From the NCBI GenBank assembly GCA_015711875.1, contig JACVJG010000179.1, positions 1 through 6,481 on the forward strand: DNA of 6,481 bases, in the 5' to 3' direction. Source of the DNA: Candidatus Solincola jinzensis. Lineage in GTDB: Bacteria; Actinomycetota; Geothermincolia; Geothermincolales; RBG-13-55-18. The notes beneath the pieces were generated by a model. That model ran no database searches. It saw only the letters and a list, made by a program, of their open reading frames with translations, and was not told the DNA's origin. This document shows positions 5,283 to 6,481 of this stretch, one piece after another; position 1 is the first letter of the stretch, and each line of letters begins with the position of its first letter. The translations under genes and the position numbers were made by a program.

Positions 5283-6332
5283 TCAGGCCCTCGCCTTTAC
5301 CTCCAGGTCAAGGGTCCCGTCCTCGCCCAGCTCCCAGGAGGCCTCGGATTCGCGGCCGCTGACGGCGTCGAAATATCCCTGCATGAGGCCTACGAGCATG
5401 AGGTGCAACGCGGCGTTGCGCAGCCTTATCCTAAGGGCGGAGCCCTCCATGCCCATCTCCTCCAGGTCTCCGAGGCCGCGCAGCGCGAGCTGTTCCCGGA
5501 ATCCTGCGTGGTCCTCGACCTCCTTCGAGGAATAGAAGCCGCCGATGGCGAAGCGCCTCTGGGCCTCCACCACGGCGCGGGGGATGTCCCCGCCCAACTC
5601 GCGTTCCAGCTCGTCGAAGATGACCTCCAGGTAGGCCGAGCCGAGCATGGCCATGCGCCTCCCCGTTACCCTGCTGGTGATCACGCCCCTCTCGATATCC
5701 CATGACAGGGTGGAAAGAAGAGCCGGGCCGCCGCATGTGCCGCACCTCTCCAACTCCACCCCACCCTCCACGAAACGGGGCTTGCGTATATCCAGCCTGC
5801 CCTGGAATTGGGGAGGGTGTTCGGCGGGCCGGCATGTCACCTCGATGGCGTTTCCCTCCACCATCTTGTATGATACGTCGTTATCGCGGTCCGTCACCGC
5901 CTCCGTGGAGCCGGTGAAGTCCCCGCACCACAGGGGGATGGAATAAGGGTGCTCGATGCGCTCGGTCACGTAATCGTCGTCGTCACCCTCAAGGCGGTAT
6001 CCGACCAGGGAGCTTCTCCCGTAGCCCATGACGTAGTTGATCACGTTGAGGGCCTCGATGAGGGGATCCAGGCTCATCTCCTTTTTCTGCACCGCCTCCT
6101 TTACCTGGGGAGGGATGATGCGGCTGATGTATTCACGGCTGGCGCGGCGCTTGGTCTCGATGATGATGCGCTCCAGCGGCATGCCGATTATCTCCTCTAC
6201 TCCCTTGAAGAGAGGGTCGAGGTTGTCACTCTCTATGAGCACCATGCGATGCTCGCGATCGCTGGCCTGCACGATGACCCCTCCCGCGAGCCAGAGATGG
6301 TTGCTCAAGAATTTCGAAGGGTCCCCGCACAC
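5283..6332 (-). CDS. unnamed protein with two V4R-like modules and a CxxC linker
   Basis: The protein has 349 residues from a GTG at 6330-6332. A Shine-Dalgarno AAAGGAG (6337-6343) sits 4 bases upstream, slightly close. There is no signal peptide or membrane span, so it is probably cytoplasmic. It is built from two related modules, residues about 18-171 and 216-349. GVI..RM..L...L...F..(E) then R..(I/V)(I/V)E..RR occurs at 18-63 and again at 216-260, and G...G...AV..R....S occurs at 137-154 and 315-332. A CGTCGG motif (C197, C200) lies in the linker. Each module recalls the 4-vinyl-reductase/heme-NO-binding fold (the G..xG...AV... segment followed by a beta strand), which in other proteins binds small ligands. 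This is inference from pattern, not a match. I recall similar unnamed proteins in uncultured Actinomycetota. A sensor or ligand-binding role is the best guess; enzymatic activity cannot be claimed. It is convergent with the amidohydrolase and has its own promoter region. Confidence 0.85.
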   Translation of the reverse strand: MCGDPSKFLSNHLWLAGGVIVQASDREHRMVLIESDNLDPLFKGVEEIIGMPLERIIIETKRRASREYISRIIPPQVKEAVQKKEMSLDPLIEALNVINYVMGYGRSSLVGYRLEGDDDDYVTERIEHPYSIPLWCGDFTGSTEAVTDRDNDVSYKMVEGNAIEVTCRPAEHPPQFQGRLDIRKPRFVEGGVELERCGTCGGPALLSTLSWDIERGVITSRVTGRRMAMLGSAYLEVIFDELERELGGDIPRAVVEAQRRFAIGGFYSSKEVEDHAGFREQLALRGLGDLEEMGMEGSALRIRLRNAALHLMLVGLMQGYFDAVSGRESEASWELGEDGTLDLEVKARA

Positions 6333-6336
6333 CCCG

Positions 6337-6343
6337 CTCCTTT
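6337..6343 (-). promoter_or_regulatory. ribosome binding site of the V4R-like gene
   Basis: AAAGGAG on the minus strand lies 4 bases before the GTG at 6330-6332. The next in-frame candidate (TTG, residue 9) is far too distant from it, so the GTG start is favoured despite the short spacing. A second purine-rich block (AAGGAAGGAG) lies about 20 bases farther upstream with no start codon near it. Confidence 0.6.
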
Positions 6344-6386
6344 ATTTCTCGCTCTTGTCTCCTTCCTTCTGCCATATGCCTTAAGC

Positions 6387-6404
6387 GACGGTTACCGGTA
6401 CGTC
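6387..6404. promoter_or_regulatory. palindrome in the leader of the V4R-like gene, possible operator
   Basis: TACCGGTA (6393-6400) is a perfect 8-base palindrome, flanked by GACG (6387-6390) and CGTC (6401-6404), which are also complementary, with two extra bases on the left side. It overlaps or closely follows the predicted transcription start of the minus-strand gene, a typical place for a repressor. The stretch 6388-6397 repeats, in reverse complement, ten bases of the palindrome at 2431-2441. Confidence 0.35.
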
Positions 6405-6406
6405 TA

Positions 6407-6436
6407 CTTATATGGATAGAGGAATTATAAACGCAA
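6407..6436 (-). promoter_or_regulatory. promoter region of the V4R-like gene
   Basis: On the minus strand a perfect TATAAT occupies 6424-6429, though without a clear -35 at 17 bases. Alternatively TTGCGT (6431-6436) and TATAAG (6407-6412) stand 18 bases apart. Either gives a leader of about 70-85 bases before the GTG. The perfect -10 in otherwise GC-rich DNA makes a promoter here likely, but which pair is used is unclear. The outermost bases 6437-6481 show nothing recognisable. Confidence 0.45.
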
Positions 6437-6481
6437 GATGGCCTCGGCGCACTGTCATCAGGCTACTTGGCAAGAGCAGGT

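Overview
This is a GC-rich bacterial window holding four protein-coding genes and three gene-poor gaps. Coding regions have strong third-position G/C bias, yet they use AGG (Arg) and ATA (Ile) freely. Starts are ATG, TTG and GTG behind clear Shine-Dalgarno sequences. Together with the protein content (an unnamed two-module 4-vinyl-reductase-like protein and a D-aminoacylase-type amidohydrolase), this would fit an uncultured, deep-branching Actinomycetota such as the Geothermincolia/OPB41 group. That assignment is an impression from style, not a proof; no rRNA or marker gene is present.

Layout: (1) 1-492 (+) is the C-terminal part of a major facilitator superfamily transporter that enters from the left edge. 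(2) A 140-base gap with a possible extended -10 promoter leads to 633-2426 (+), a membrane-anchored metallophosphoesterase facing outward, with all five metal-binding motifs. (3) 2427-3080 has no convincing gene but is rich in inverted repeats: a string of small hairpins at about 2469-2656, and a 14-bp perfect palindrome with neighbouring hairpins at 2781-2849. A short coding-like stretch at 2738-2869 may be a relic. (4) 3081-4829 (+) is an amidohydrolase of the N-acyl-D-amino-acid deacylase family, starting at TTG. (5) 4830-5282 lies between convergent genes and holds a nested stem structure at 4984-5039. (6) 5283-6332 (-) is an unnamed protein that, on reading, is a tandem duplication of a V4R-like module around a CxxC linker. 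Its promoter region, with a perfect TATAAT and a palindrome, lies at the right end.

The genes do not form an obvious operon. The first three share a strand but are separated by 140 and 654 bases, and the fourth is convergent. No pathway linking them can be read from the sequence. The transporter, the outward-facing phosphoesterase and the D-amino-acid deacylase could all serve nutrient scavenging, but that is only a suggestion.

No CRISPR array, tRNA, rRNA, intact insertion sequence or known riboswitch was recognised. The most interesting items are the internal duplication in the 5283-6332 protein, the structured gap at 2469-2656, and the atypical middle region of the amidohydrolase.
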